DNA of 64,000 nucleotides, taken from Sphingomonas sp. Lineage in GTDB: Bacteria; Pseudomonadota; Alphaproteobacteria; Sphingomonadales; Sphingomonadaceae. The notes beneath the pieces are model-generated. The model did not search any database, was not told the origin of the DNA, and worked only from the letters and a program-made list of their open reading frames with translations. Numbering within the stretch: the first letter of the stretch is position 1; every line of letters starts with the position of its first letter. A program made the position numbers and the translations under genes. Shown here piece by piece: positions 19,258 to 30,602 of the stretch. Where the stretch lies: assembly GCA_017304655.1 (NCBI GenBank), contig JAFKLY010000002.1, positions 771,078 through 835,077 of the forward strand, in the 5' to 3' direction.

Positions 19258-19824
19258 TCAGAGCGTGATCCTGTAGCGCAGGCTCTCGCCGCCGCCATGA
19301 GCGGCATCTTTTTCAAAGCGCCCGATCAGCACGCCCCCGCATCGCTCAATCGTCCGGCGCGAGGCGACGTTGTCTTCATCAGCCGTGATCTCGATCCAGG
19401 GCAAGCCACGTCCGCGCGCATCCGGCAGCAGCGCCGCCAGCGCTCGGGCAGCATAGCCATGGCCGCGCTTCCAGGGGACGACGCCGAAGCCGACATGACC
19501 CGGCACATGGTCTGGCAGCGCAGCCGTGCCCTCCTGCCAGCGAAAGCCGATGCTGCCGCAAAAGGCGCCATCCCACATCCAGCGCCGGTAGCCGGGCAGG
19601 CGCGGCCGGGTCGTCCCATCCTTCATGACGATCGGCGGGCCTTTGCCCTTGGGATCATCGAGCGAGATCAGGAAGGCCATCGGGTTGCGGTCGATCTGGT
19701 CGAGCTCGCGATGCGTGGCGATGGCGCCGAGCACCGTGTTCGGCGACCAGCCTTCCTCCAGCGCTGCGCGATAGGCAGGCAGATAGACCGGCGCAGGTGT
19801 GACCAGACGAAAGGGATCAGGCAT
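19258..19824 (-). CDS. GNAT-family N-acetyltransferase
   Basis: The product has 188 aa and a Gcn5-related fold: GHVGFGVVPWKRGHGYAARAL provides the acetyl-CoA pyrophosphate-binding motif A (about 115-135), followed by ITADEDNVASRRTIERCGG (motif B). The N-terminal half is typical of predicted acetyltransferases of the YkkB/COG3981 kind. The acceptor substrate is unknown. The gene is 45 bases downstream of the L,D-transpeptidase gene on the same strand. Confidence 0.85.
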   Translation of the reverse strand: MPDPFRLVTPAPVYLPAYRAALEEGWSPNTVLGAIATHRELDQIDRNPMAFLISLDDPKGKGPPIVMKDGTTRPRLPGYRRWMWDGAFCGSIGFRWQEGTAALPDHVPGHVGFGVVPWKRGHGYAARALAALLPDARGRGLPWIEITADEDNVASRRTIERCGGVLIGRFEKDAAHGGGESLRYRITL

Positions 19825-19868
19825 GGCGGCTGATTAAGCGCGGCGGGACGGGCAGGGAAGCGGGAACG

Positions 19869-20591
19869 TCAGCGAGTCAGGCCGGCCTGCGCCATCTGCG
19901 CGCCCTGCGGCACGGCCATCATCTTGCCGGAGGTGATGATCACCTTGGTGCCGAGTTTTGCCTGAGCGAACACCAGCTTGGCGAAGGCGAGCGGCACGCC
20001 GATGCAGCCATGGGTGGCATTGCCCCACTCGACCTCGCTGGCGTGGATCGCCACGCCATCGTTGGTGAGGCGCATCATGTAGGGCATCGGCGCGTTGTAC
20101 AGGTTGGAGATGTGATGCACCTTCTTCTGCGTGATCGGGAAAGTGCCGATCGGCGTCGGATAATCATCCGCGCCATAGAGGATGACTGCGGCGCCGATCT
20201 GGTAGCCGGCGCGGAACACCGCGATGGTCTGCGCCTTGATGTCGACGGTGATGATCACCTCGCCATCGGGCACGCCGTCTTCGTCCCACACATAATCGCC
20301 GTGGCGAAAGGGACCGTCGACCACCAGTACGCGCTTGAGCGTCATCGGATCGCTGGCGGCTGGCGCAGGCGAGGCAGCAGGTGCGGGTGCACTTGCCGGG
20401 GTAGGGGCCTTGGTGACGGGCGGCGACTGGGTGAAGGCGCCGAAATCCACCGGCAGGCGCGGCGCGGCACGCAGCGTCTCAGCCACAGCGGTGCCGACCG
20501 GCGCAAGGCTGACAAGTAGGATGGCGAGCGCGGCAAGACCGCCGAGCGAAAGCCCGATCCGGAGCATCCAGCGGTGCATGGGTCTCGTCAT
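19869..20591 (-). CDS. L,D-transpeptidase (YkuD domain)
   Basis: The product has 240 aa. A membrane-anchoring or signal helix (about 9-38) and a Pro/Ala-rich tether (about 50-80) precede a YkuD catalytic domain (about 108-225). The active-site motif is HASEVEWGNATHGCIGVP with His182/His194 and the nucleophile Cys196. Such enzymes make 3-3 peptidoglycan crosslinks or attach proteins, and are insensitive to most penicillins. It acts in the periplasm. Confidence 0.9.
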   Translation of the reverse strand: MTRPMHRWMLRIGLSLGGLAALAILLVSLAPVGTAVAETLRAAPRLPVDFGAFTQSPPVTKAPTPASAPAPAASPAPAASDPMTLKRVLVVDGPFRHGDYVWDEDGVPDGEVIITVDIKAQTIAVFRAGYQIGAAVILYGADDYPTPIGTFPITQKKVHHISNLYNAPMPYMMRLTNDGVAIHASEVEWGNATHGCIGVPLAFAKLVFAQAKLGTKVIITSGKMMAVPQGAQMAQAGLTR

Positions 20592-20697
20592 GCCTCCTGA
20601 CTAAGGCGCGTGCCGGAGTCGTCACAAGCGGCTATTTTCGACCGTTTCCCAATGGGACACAGGGTTAGGGAGAGGTTAACGGGTTAACAGCGGCGCC

Positions 20698-21189
20698 TCA
20701 GCGCCGCTCGTCGTCCGCCTGGTGAAAGAGGATCTCGTTGCGGATGCGCACGGCGCGGGCGCTCAGGCGCGTTTCGACGATGAAGGTCGCGAAGCCGGCG
20801 CCGATCGAGAGCATTGACCCCATGAACAAAAGGGCGACGACCGTGCCCAGGTTCACGCCGATGAGATTGGCGGCGAAGAGCAGTACGACCACGGCGCAGA
20901 TCAGCAGCGCAGCCAGCACCGAGAGGAAGATGGCGAGGTTGACCACGCCCATCCGCCGATCAAGCGTGCGGATCTCCGCGATCAGCCGGTCATGCTCCGC
21001 GCCGGACGATTGCGGTACCAGCTTCTCGATCACACGCGCCCGGTCGATGATGCGCGCCAGACGGCTGGCGCACACATTGAGGAAGCCACCGATGCCTGCG
21101 AGCAGGAACACCGGCGCCACCGCAAGCTGGATGGTGTGGGCAACGACGCTGACTTCCGTAGTGGTCAGCGTCGTTGCGAATTCATTCAT
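20698..21189 (-). CDS. DUF2721 membrane protein
   Basis: The product has 163 aa. A first membrane helix (about 22-42, APVFLLAGIGGFLNVC) is followed by a charged segment with ARIIDRARVIEKL and then two helices (about 80-104 and 108-132). This is the DUF2721 pattern; function unknown. The ATG overlaps... its own start lies at 21189 and coincides with the stop of the upstream aminotransferase gene (ATGA), so the two are translationally coupled. Confidence 0.82.
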   Translation of the reverse strand: MNEFATTLTTTEVSVVAHTIQLAVAPVFLLAGIGGFLNVCASRLARIIDRARVIEKLVPQSSGAEHDRLIAEIRTLDRRMGVVNLAIFLSVLAALLICAVVVLLFAANLIGVNLGTVVALLFMGSMLSIGAGFATFIVETRLSARAVRIRNEILFHQADDERR

Positions 21190-22400
21190 GCCGCGCCCTT
21201 GGTCACCGGCACGTTGACCCCCATGGATTGGAGATATTTCTTCACGTTGCGGGCGGCCTGACGCAGGCGCTGCTCATTCTCGACCATGGCGATGCGCACA
21301 TAGCCTTCGCCGTCCTCGCCATAGCCCACGCCGGGCGCGACCGCGACCTTGGCCTCGGTCAGGAGTTGCTTGGAGAACTCCAGGCTGCCCATCTCCTTGA
21401 GTGCCGGTGGCAGCGGTGCCCAGGCGAACATGGAGGCCTTGGGGCTCGGAATGTCCCAGCCCGCGCGGGCGAAGCTCTCGACCATCACGTCGCGGCGCTT
21501 CTGGTAAAGCTCGCGGTTCTTCTGGACGATGTCCTGCGGCCCGTTGAGCGCGGCGCAGGCGGCAGCCTGAATGGGCGTGAACGCGCCGTAATCCAGATAG
21601 GACTTCACGCGGGTGAGCGCCGCGATCAGCTTGGCATTGCCTACCGCGAAGCCCATGCGCCAACCAGCCATGGAATAGGTCTTGGACATGGAGGTGAACT
21701 CGATCGCCACGTCCTTGGCGCCGGGCACCTGCAGGATCGAAGGCGTCGGGTTACCGTCATAATACAGCTCGGAATAAGCGAGGTCGGAGATAATCCAGAC
21801 CTTGTTCTCCTTCGCCCAGGCGACCAGCTTCTCGTAGAAGGCGAGGTCCACCGTCTCGGCCGTCGGGTTCGACGGGTAGTTGACGATGAGGATGCTCGGG
21901 CGCGGCACGGTGAAGTGCATCGCCCGCTCCAGCGCGCGGAAATAATTGTCGTCCGGCGTTGTCGGCACCGAGCGGATGGTGGCGCCGGCGATGATGAAGC
22001 CGAAGGTATGGATGGGGTAGGAGGGGTTGGGCGCCAGCACGACGTCGCCCGGCGCGGTGATCGCGGTGGCGAGGCTGGAGAGGCCTTCCTTGGAGCCCAT
22101 GGTCACGACCACTTCCGTCTCCGGGTCGACATCGACACCGAAGCGGCGTGCATAATAATTCGCCTGGGCCTTGCGCAGGCCGGGAATGCCCTTGGACTGC
22201 GAATAGCCATGCGCGTTGGGCTTCTGGGCGACTTCCACCAGCTTGTCGATAACGTGCTGGGGCGGCGGCAGGTCGGGGTTGCCCATGCCGAGATCGATGA
22301 TGTCCTCGCCTGCCGCGCGCGCCGCTGCCCGCATCGCATTCACTTCGGCGATGACATAAGGCGGCAGTCGCTTGATGCGGTAGAACTCGTCGTCGGACAT
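21186..22400 (-). CDS. alaC: AlaC-like aminotransferase (class I/II)
   Basis: A PLP fold-type I aminotransferase of 404 aa. The Schiff-base lysine is Lys240 in SMSKTYSMAGWRMGF; DLGMGNPDLPPP, PNPSYPIH and VNYPSNPTAET are the LL-DAP aminotransferase/AlaC-like blocks. It most likely makes alanine or aspartate from the keto acids; some close relatives act in methionine-related transamination, so the substrate is not fixed. It is divergent from phaC with a 123-bp shared promoter region. Confidence 0.88.
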   Translation of the reverse strand: MSDDEFYRIKRLPPYVIAEVNAMRAAARAAGEDIIDLGMGNPDLPPPQHVIDKLVEVAQKPNAHGYSQSKGIPGLRKAQANYYARRFGVDVDPETEVVVTMGSKEGLSSLATAITAPGDVVLAPNPSYPIHTFGFIIAGATIRSVPTTPDDNYFRALERAMHFTVPRPSILIVNYPSNPTAETVDLAFYEKLVAWAKENKVWIISDLAYSELYYDGNPTPSILQVPGAKDVAIEFTSMSKTYSMAGWRMGFAVGNAKLIAALTRVKSYLDYGAFTPIQAAACAALNGPQDIVQKNRELYQKRRDVMVESFARAGWDIPSPKASMFAWAPLPPALKEMGSLEFSKQLLTEAKVAVAPGVGYGEDGEGYVRIAMVENEQRLRQAARNVKKYLQSMGVNVPVTKGAA

Positions 22401-22448
22401 TTTGAAGTCGATCTCCGTGATTTGGTGTCGCTGCGGCGATCAATCCAG

Positions 22449-22478
22449 TTGGATCGCAACAGCATTGCCGCATATAGC
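22449..22478 (+). promoter_or_regulatory. Predicted phaC promoter
   Basis: TTGGAT (22449-22454) and TATAGC (22473-22478) are separated by 18 bases, a fair match to a housekeeping sigma70 promoter, about 45 bases before the phaC start. Confidence 0.4.
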
Positions 22479-22523
22479 CGTCATTGAACACAGGTGCCAC
22501 CAAAAGCGAAAAGAGGCCGCTTC

Positions 22524-24260
22524 ATGGATCAGACCACGCTCGACGCGCCGACTCTCACGCAGATGCAGCACTGGACGCGTGTGGTGGGTCTGGCGCAGCA
22601 GATGATCCTGGAGCGCAGCGCGGATCTGGCCGAGCGGGCGCTCAAGATGAAGCATATCGAGCCGCATCCCAATCTCGAGAAAATCGCCGAGATTCAGAGC
22701 AGGATGGCCAGCAAGGGCATGGAAGTGTGGGAGCTGTTCCTCGCTCGCGCCAATGGTCAGGGCGCCGAGGTCGCGATGACCCCCGCCGATCAGGACCGGC
22801 GCTTCGCCGACCATCGCTGGCGCGATAATCCGGTCTTCGATCTCATTCGGCAGATGTATCTGCTGGCCTCGGAATATCTGCTTCAGCTGGCCGACAGCGT
22901 GGATGGCCTCGATCCGCGCCAGAAGGAGAAGCTACGCTTCGCCACCCAGCGTTTCGTCGAAGCGGCGAGCCCGGCCAATTTCCCGTTCACCAACCCGCTG
23001 GTGATCGAGCGCACCATCGAGACCAATGGCGAGAATCTGCTGACCGGCCTTGAGCATCTGATGGCCGACCTTGACCGGGGGCAGCTCACCCACACGGACG
23101 GGTCCGGGTTTGAGCTGGGCCGCAACATCGCGACGACGCCAGGCAAGGTGGTTTACGAGACGCCGCTTTATCAGCTCATCCAGTATAGCCCGACCACGGA
23201 GACGGTGCAGGCGACGCCACTGCTCATCTTCCCGCCCTGGATCAACCGCTATTACATTCTCGACCTCAACGCCGAGAAGAGCTTCGTGCGCTGGGCCGTG
23301 GCGCAGGGGCTGACGGTGTTCATGGTCAGCTGGAAGTCGGCTGACGCGAGCATGGCGGACGTGGGGCTGGAGGATTATGTGCTGCGCGGACAAGTCGACG
23401 CCATCGACGTCGTGCGGGATCTGCTGGGCGTGCCGAGCGTGCATGTCATCGGCTATTGCGTCGCAGGCACCGTGCTGGCCGCGACACTGGCCCTGCTGGC
23501 GGCGCGGGGCGAGGCGGACAAGGTGGCAAGCGCAACCTTCTTCACCACTCAGGTCGATTTCTCGCAGGCGGGGGATCTGAGGCTCTTCGTGGATGACGAG
23601 CAGATCGCCATGATCGACAGCCTGGTGACGGACGGCTATCTTGATGGGCGCTATCTCGCGGCAACCTTCAACCTGCTGCGCGGACAGGATCTCATCTGGA
23701 ACTATGTGGTCAACAATTACCTGCTGGGGAAGGAGTATCCCCAGTTCGACCTGCTGTACTGGAATGGCGACACGACCAATCTGCCGGCGAAATGGCATCA
23801 CGCCTATCTGACCGACTTTTATCGCGACAACCGGCTCGTCCAGCCCGACAGCATCGTCATCGACGGCACTGCCATTGATTTGCGGCGGATCACCACGCCG
23901 AGCTACATCCAGGCCGGGATCGAGGATCACATCGCGCCGGCGTGCAGCGTGTGGAAGCTGATGGAGAACTTCTCCGGCCCCAAGCGCTTCCTGCTGGCAG
24001 GCTCGGGGCATATCGCCGGGGTGGTCAATCCGCCGGCTGCGCGGAAATATCAATATTGGACCTGCGAGGGTGAGGCCGGCGACTTCGAGAGCTTCCGGGC
24101 TGCGGCCCACGAGACGCGGGGAAGCTGGTGGCCGGACTGGATCGACTGGCTCGGCACGCTTGCTCCGAAGCAGGTCCCGGCCCGCGGCGCGCGGGTGCCG
24201 GGTGAGGGCAAACTGCCCGCCATCGAGGACGCGCCGGGACGTTACGTCCGCACGCGCTGA
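22524..24260 (+). CDS. phaC: Class I poly(3-hydroxyalkanoate) synthase
   Basis: The product has 578 aa and polymerises 3-hydroxyacyl-CoA into PHA granules. An N-terminal all-helical domain (about 1-200) precedes an alpha/beta-hydrolase core; the lipase-like box GYCVAG holds the nucleophile Cys312, and the catalytic His is in GSGHIAGVVNPP near the C-terminus. PPWINRYYILDL and VFMVSWKSAD are standard PhaC blocks. The start at 22524 follows an AAAGAGGC ribosome-binding site. No phaE is present, so it is class I; phaA, phaB and phaR are not in the window. Confidence 0.96.
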   Translation: MDQTTLDAPTLTQMQHWTRVVGLAQQMILERSADLAERALKMKHIEPHPNLEKIAEIQSRMASKGMEVWELFLARANGQGAEVAMTPADQDRRFADHRWRDNPVFDLIRQMYLLASEYLLQLADSVDGLDPRQKEKLRFATQRFVEAASPANFPFTNPLVIERTIETNGENLLTGLEHLMADLDRGQLTHTDGSGFELGRNIATTPGKVVYETPLYQLIQYSPTTETVQATPLLIFPPWINRYYILDLNAEKSFVRWAVAQGLTVFMVSWKSADASMADVGLEDYVLRGQVDAIDVVRDLLGVPSVHVIGYCVAGTVLAATLALLAARGEADKVASATFFTTQVDFSQAGDLRLFVDDEQIAMIDSLVTDGYLDGRYLAATFNLLRGQDLIWNYVVNNYLLGKEYPQFDLLYWNGDTTNLPAKWHHAYLTDFYRDNRLVQPDSIVIDGTAIDLRRITTPSYIQAGIEDHIAPACSVWKLMENFSGPKRFLLAGSGHIAGVVNPPAARKYQYWTCEGEAGDFESFRAAAHETRGSWWPDWIDWLGTLAPKQVPARGARVPGEGKLPAIEDAPGRYVRTR

Positions 24261-24300
24261 GGCCGTTCGGGACCAGCCGGTCCGCCTTTGCGGCAGTTTT

Positions 24301-24313
24301 GTTGCAGTGCATC
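24301..24313. promoter_or_regulatory. PhaR-like operator, upstream copy
   Basis: GTTGCA-G-TGCATC, an imperfect inverted repeat around a single base, lies eight bases before the phasin -35 box. It matches the TGC-rich sites reported for the PHA repressor PhaR. One of three copies of the same 13-base pattern in the window. Confidence 0.45.
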
Positions 24314-24321
24314 ATTTTTAC

Positions 24322-24350
24322 TTGCCAAACCCGCCAAGTCTCTATATGCT
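24322..24350 (+). promoter_or_regulatory. Phasin promoter
   Basis: TTGCCA (24322-24327) and TATGCT (24345-24350) at the ideal 17-base spacing. Transcription should begin near 24357, which places an in-frame ATG at 24354 at or before the start site and favours the TTG start at 24381. Confidence 0.6.
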
Positions 24351-24360
24351 GCAATGCAAC
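24348..24360. promoter_or_regulatory. PhaR-like operator, proximal copy
   Basis: GCTGCA-A-TGCAAC overlaps the -10 box and the predicted transcription start of the phasin gene, an ideal repressor position. It shares the core TGCAnTGCA with the copies at 24301 and 25832. Confidence 0.5.
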
Positions 24361-24380
24361 AAAAGACTCAGGAGGCCGTT

Positions 24381-25193
24381 TTGGTAACGCCACCCAAGCC
24401 CAAGTCTCGCAAAGCGGGAGCGAAGAATGCGCCCGCAGTCGCGAAATCGCCGGCCGTCAAGGTGTCGCCCAAGGCGGCTGTCGCGCCAAAGGGGAAGCCG
24501 GTGAAGGCGGTAGCGAAGGCCGCCGCTGAGCCGTTGGCCAAGCCGGCCGTGGCGCCTGAGGTGTCGCCGCCGGTCGAATGGCCCGTCGCGGCGGTGCCCG
24601 CCAATCCTGAGCCCGTGATTGAAAACGTTAGTGTAACGCTAGAACCGCAGTCCAACCCCACCAATGACGTGGCCGCCGCCGAAGACAGCCTTCCTGTCGC
24701 GGACGCCACAACGACGAAAGGCAAGACCGTCATGACCGATGCGATCGAAACCGCGAAGACCTTTGCCGAAGAGGCCAAGACCCGTATCCAGAGCGCGTTC
24801 AGCGAAGTGAACGAGAAGACCAAGACGGCCATGGAAAAGTCCGCCAAGGCCTTCGAGGAGCTGGGCGAGCTGACCAAGGGCAATCTCGAGGCGGTCGTGG
24901 AATCGTCCAAGATCGCTGCCAAGGGCGTCGAGACGATGAGCCAGGAAGCTGCCGAAATGGGCCGCAAGTCCTTCGAGAAGACCAGCGCCACGTTCAAGAA
25001 CTTCGCGTCGGTCAAGACCCCGGCCGAGTTCTTCCAGCTGCAGAGCGATCTGATGAGCAGCTTCATGGACAGCTTCGCGTCGGAGACGTCGAAGAGCAGC
25101 GAGAAGTTCCTCAAGCTCGCCAACGACATTTCCCAGCCGATCAGCAACCGCGTGTCGGTTGTGACGGAGAAGTTCAAGTCGCTCGCCGCCTGA
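24381..25193 (+). CDS. Phasin family protein
   Basis: The product has about 270 aa and coats PHA granules. The N-terminal 120 residues are Lys/Ala/Pro-rich and resemble the disordered histone-like tails of some phasins. The C-terminal part (about 125-265) is the phasin_2 helical domain, with [21 protein letters not shown] and [13 protein letters not shown]. The start is a TTG preceded by a perfect AGGAGG five bases upstream; the in-frame ATG at 24354 has no ribosome-binding site and overlaps the promoter. It lies downstream of phaC with its own promoter and terminator. Confidence 0.9.
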   Translation: MVTPPKPKSRKAGAKNAPAVAKSPAVKVSPKAAVAPKGKPVKAVAKAAAEPLAKPAVAPEVSPPVEWPVAAVPANPEPVIENVSVTLEPQSNPTNDVAAAEDSLPVADATTTKGKTVMTDAIETAKTFAEEAKTRIQSAFSEVNEKTKTAMEKSAKAFEELGELTKGNLEAVVESSKIAAKGVETMSQEAAEMGRKSFEKTSATFKNFASVKTPAEFFQLQSDLMSSFMDSFASETSKSSEKFLKLANDISQPISNRVSVVTEKFKSLAA

Positions 25194-25215
25194 TCGGCCT
25201 GCGATCCGAGATTGG

Positions 25216-25251
25216 AAAAGGGGCGGTCCGCACATGCGGGCCGCCTTTTTT
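25216..25251 (+). terminator. Rho-independent terminator of the phasin gene
   Basis: A GC-rich stem (GGGGCGGTCCGC with GCGGGCCGCC, ACAT loop) is followed by six T residues, 22 bases after the phasin stop. The preceding AAAA could also pair with the T-run. Confidence 0.85.
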
Positions 25252-25272
25252 ATGGTGAACGGTCCTGGCCCC

Positions 25273-25302
25273 TTGCAAGGTGCCCCGGCCATGCCCTATT
25301 TT
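25273..25302 (+). promoter_or_regulatory. Predicted clpS promoter
   Basis: TTGCAA (25273-25278) and TATTTT (25297-25302) are separated by 18 bases, just after the phasin terminator. Transcription would start near 25309, which is why the ClpS start is placed at 25342 rather than at the upstream in-frame ATGs. Confidence 0.4.
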
Positions 25303-25341
25303 TGGGGCATGGAACGGATATGCGCGGTTGAATTCCGGCCG

Positions 25342-25674
25342 ATGATGGCTGGCGGACAGGATGAGGACGGCCCCGGTGGGCCCGGCCTCGGGATCGCGAC
25401 GCGCACGCGCACACGGACCAAGAAGCCGACACCCTACAAGGTGCTGATGCTCAATGACGACTACACGCCGATGGAATTCGTCGTGGACGTCCTGCAGCGC
25501 TTCTTCCGCATGGATCTCGAGCAGGCGACCCGTGTGATGCTCCACGTCCACCAGCGCGGCGTGGGTGTGTGTGGCGTGTTCAGCTATGAAGTGGCCGAGA
25601 CCAAGGTCAATCAGGTTATGGACTATGCCCGGCAGAACCAGCATCCGCTCCAGTGTACGCTGGAGCACGCCTGA
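25342..25674 (+). CDS. clpS: ATP-dependent Clp protease adaptor ClpS
   Basis: The product has 110 aa. ClpS delivers N-degron proteins to the ClpAP protease. After a short flexible N-terminus the core shows [18 protein letters not shown] with the Asn-Asp-Asp and Thr that hold the alpha-amino group, and [21 protein letters not shown] with the conserved binding His. The start is uncertain: in-frame ATGs at 25234 and 25309 exist, but the first lies in the phasin terminator. This standalone ClpS is the natural comparison for the ClpS-like domain fused to an AAA ATPase at 43376-45118. Confidence 0.92.
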   Translation: MMAGGQDEDGPGGPGLGIATRTRTRTKKPTPYKVLMLNDDYTPMEFVVDVLQRFFRMDLEQATRVMLHVHQRGVGVCGVFSYEVAETKVNQVMDYARQNQHPLQCTLEHA

Positions 25675-25831
25675 GGACCGACAGGCGCGTCTCCAGTCGG
25701 GGCGTCGTCTTGCATGTGCAAAAAGCGTGCAGCGCTCTGGGTTCGGTTCGCTTTGACGATCGTTGCCGAGTAGCCCGGAAAAGCGCCGACTAAATTCTCC
25801 CATGCCATAATCGCTGCTTGACCGACTCCAC

Positions 25832-25844
25832 GCTGCAATGCAGC
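25832..25844. promoter_or_regulatory. PhaR-like operator at the ppc start
   Basis: GCTGCA-A-TGCAGC is a perfect inverted repeat around one base and the best of the three copies of this 13-base pattern. It lies immediately before the ppc start at 25853 and covers the alternative ATG at 25838. Confidence 0.45.
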
Positions 25845-25852
25845 ATGGCGTT

Positions 25853-28540
<2,688 letters not shown>

Positions 28541-28546
28541 GCGGTC

Positions 28547-28900
28547 TCAGGGCGCCAGCCGCGTCACCGATTGGATGACGAAGGGCGTGCGAGTCTCGCC
28601 GTTGTCCAGGGCTATACACGTCCCCTCCCTGAGTTGAGTGTCCCGCACCTCCAGCCGGTGCTGCCGTTGCGCGTCGTTGGCATGGGCGCCCAGGTCCACC
28701 CGCCCGTCCATCATGAGCGTGAAGGGATAGAGCGTTTCTGGTCGGCGGAAGTCGCCGATGCGGCCGAAGGCGGGGAAGGGGCCGTTGCTGGCGCCCGTCT
28801 CCGTATCAAGCAGCAGGTCGAGCATGATCTGGTGGGCCGCTGCGCTATCCGAGTCTCCACCCTCTGGCACGATGACGAGGCGGACGGGATCAAGGGACAT
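28547..28900 (-). CDS. Conserved hypothetical protein, 117 aa
   Basis: A soluble 117-aa product without signal peptide: residues begin MSLDPVRLVIVPEGGDSDSA, contain FPAFGRIGDFRRPETLYPFTL and end with a short beta-rich part. No family is recognised. It is convergent with ppc, six bases apart. The frame is open upstream of 28900, but this ATG gives the most balanced protein and codon use. Moderate confidence that it is expressed. Confidence 0.5.
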   Translation of the reverse strand: MSLDPVRLVIVPEGGDSDSAAAHQIMLDLLLDTETGASNGPFPAFGRIGDFRRPETLYPFTLMMDGRVDLGAHANDAQRQHRLEVRDTQLREGTCIALDNGETRTPFVIQSVTRLAP

Positions 28901-29021
28901 GGCAGCGCTCCGGACGGGAAGGGACGAGGGCGCATAGCCCGACCGCAAGACAATGCCTTGCCTCGGGCGGAAAGATCACGGTGCGATGGCGGATGGGGCA
29001 CGCGTCTGCGCCTTCAGCGGG

Positions 29022-29057
29022 TAAAGAGAAACGGCCGGAACCTCTGGTCCCGGCCGT
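29022..29057 (-). terminator. Terminator of the outer-membrane protein gene
   Basis: Read on the - strand, ACGGCCGG pairs with CCGGCCGT around an 11-base loop and is followed by TTTCTCTTT, 28 bases after the stop of the barrel gene. Confidence 0.7.
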
Positions 29058-29084
29058 CCCGTTTCGGCGCTTTGACGCGCGCGA

Positions 29085-29642
29085 TCAGAATTTCGCGACC
29101 ACACCGACCATCGGACGGAAGCTGTGGAAGTCGCCACGCGTATCGACCTGCGCACGCAGGCGGATGTTGCTGCGGTCGGCCGTGCTGCCCATGTCGGCGA
29201 GCGAGAGCTCCGCGCCGAAGCCATAGGTCGTGCCATCATAATGGCGGCTGGTGGAGACGAGCGGGCGCGCGGAGTCCGCGAACTGGGTCCACTGATAGCC
29301 GACCTTGGCGAAGAACATGCTGTCCTTGCCCGCGCGGATGCCCAGACGGCCGGCCGCGCCATATTCCCAGTCGATATCCTTGTCGACGCCCTTGGCGACG
29401 CTGCCTTCCGCGCCGAGCACGAACTTGCCGAGGTTGTAGTTCACGCCGGCGACGCCTTCGACCAGCCAGCCACGATAGCCGCTCGGCGGGCTGCCGTTAT
29501 ACTGGTCGTTATCGAAATCATGCAGGCCGCCCATCACGCCGACATAAGGCTCGAGGGTGCGGGTGCTATCCTGGGCGAACGCCGGGGCAGTGGTGCCAAC
29601 AGCAAGCGCCAGCGCAAGAGCGGAGAGGGGGAGAGCTTTCAT
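29085..29642 (-). CDS. Outer-membrane beta-barrel protein
   Basis: The product has 185 aa. Signal peptide 1-23 (cleavage APAFA-Q), then alternating hydrophobic strands with GWLVEGVAGVNYNLGKFVLGAEGS, GAAGRLGIRAGKDSMFFAKVGYQW and YGFGAELSLAD, ending in the C-terminal phenylalanine (VVAKF) that marks substrates of the BAM complex. It fits the small porin-like/OmpW-OmpA barrel group with about eight strands. Ligand unknown. Confidence 0.82.
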   Translation of the reverse strand: MKALPLSALALALAVGTTAPAFAQDSTRTLEPYVGVMGGLHDFDNDQYNGSPPSGYRGWLVEGVAGVNYNLGKFVLGAEGSVAKGVDKDIDWEYGAAGRLGIRAGKDSMFFAKVGYQWTQFADSARPLVSTSRHYDGTTYGFGAELSLADMGSTADRSNIRLRAQVDTRGDFHSFRPMVGVVAKF

Positions 29643-29773
29643 AAAACTGAACCTTCTGCTTCATTAAGCGGAACCGAAGTTTCGCGACCGTGAACGACAC
29701 GCGCCGATCACGAGCCCTAAATGCCCCTGGCACTTGAACCGTTCCCGAATGAATTGAGGCCGGAATGTGGAAA

Positions 29774-29809
29774 GGCCCTACTGTGTCATTTGAGAGACAC
29801 GGCAGGGCC
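29774..29809 (-). terminator. Hairpin downstream of ppiB
   Basis: GGCCCT (29774-29779) pairs with AGGGCC (29804-29809), and GTGTC with GACAC inside. On the - strand it is followed by TTTCC, 120 bases after the ppiB stop; a probable but not ideal terminator. Confidence 0.45.
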
Positions 29810-29928
29810 ATTCACTTATTGTTAAGTATTACTTGAATGTGGCTTGGCTGTATTTTGAGTTCCAGCGCTATGCCGCATTTTATGCTCGGCTCATCGCGCG
29901 TGCCGCGCTGGCCGGTCGGCGGAAGGGC

Positions 29929-30384
29929 TTACTCGCTCACCGTCGCCTTGAGGATCTTGCCAGGCTTTGCCGGCGGCTCGCCCTTCGGCAGCGCGTCGAC
30001 ATGCTCCATGCCTTCGGTGACGACGCCCCAGACGGTGTACTGGCGATCGAGGAAAGTCGCATCGTCGAAGCAGATGAAGAACTGGCTGTTGCCGCTGTTC
30101 GGGTTGCTGCTGCGTGCCATCGAGCAGACGCCGCGCACGTGCGGCTCGGCGTTGAACTCGGCCTTGAGGTCAGGCAGATCGGAACCGCCCATGCCGGTGC
30201 CGGTCGGGTCGCCGCCCTGCGCCATGAAGCCGGGGATCACGCGGTGGAACACCACGCCATCATAAAAGCCCTGCTTGGCGAGCGTGGCGATGCGCTCGAC
30301 ATGGCCCGGCGCCAGGTCGGGGCGCAGCTGGATGACGACGTCGCCACCAGAATCAAGCGTGAGGGTCAGGGTCTGGTCGGCCAT
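29929..30384 (-). CDS. ppiB: Cytoplasmic peptidyl-prolyl cis-trans isomerase
   Basis: A cyclophilin of 151 aa without signal peptide. VVFHRVIPGFMAQGGDPTGTG carries the catalytic Arg, and SMARSSNPNSGNSQFFICF gives the substrate-site Gln/Phe. It catalyses prolyl isomerisation during folding. A second cyclophilin with a signal peptide is encoded at 36964-37686. Confidence 0.94.
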   Translation of the reverse strand: MADQTLTLTLDSGGDVVIQLRPDLAPGHVERIATLAKQGFYDGVVFHRVIPGFMAQGGDPTGTGMGGSDLPDLKAEFNAEPHVRGVCSMARSSNPNSGNSQFFICFDDATFLDRQYTVWGVVTEGMEHVDALPKGEPPAKPGKILKATVSE

Positions 30385-30602
30385 CGGGGAAACTCCTTGT
30401 TTCGCTGTTTGGATCGCTAACGGTCTCGCCGTGCCCCGCCTGCAAGGCGAGGGCAGGGTGGGCAGCTGCTGGAGCGCCCCCTATAAAGGCTGCATCGCGC
30501 AAGGAAAGCCCGCGCCCGTGTTGCATTTGCGAAGCGCATGGGCAAAAGGGTCAGGCGGACAGGCTGGCCATTGGGGGCCGGGCGGGCAGAGGAGGCGCCT
30601 CC

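Noticed and set aside
20669..20696. CtrA site from tandem GTTAAC boxes
   Set aside because: The spacing of the two TTAA boxes is four bases, not the seven required.
30385..30602. Magnesium riboswitch ahead of mgtE
   Set aside because: No M-box core is recognisable in this interval.
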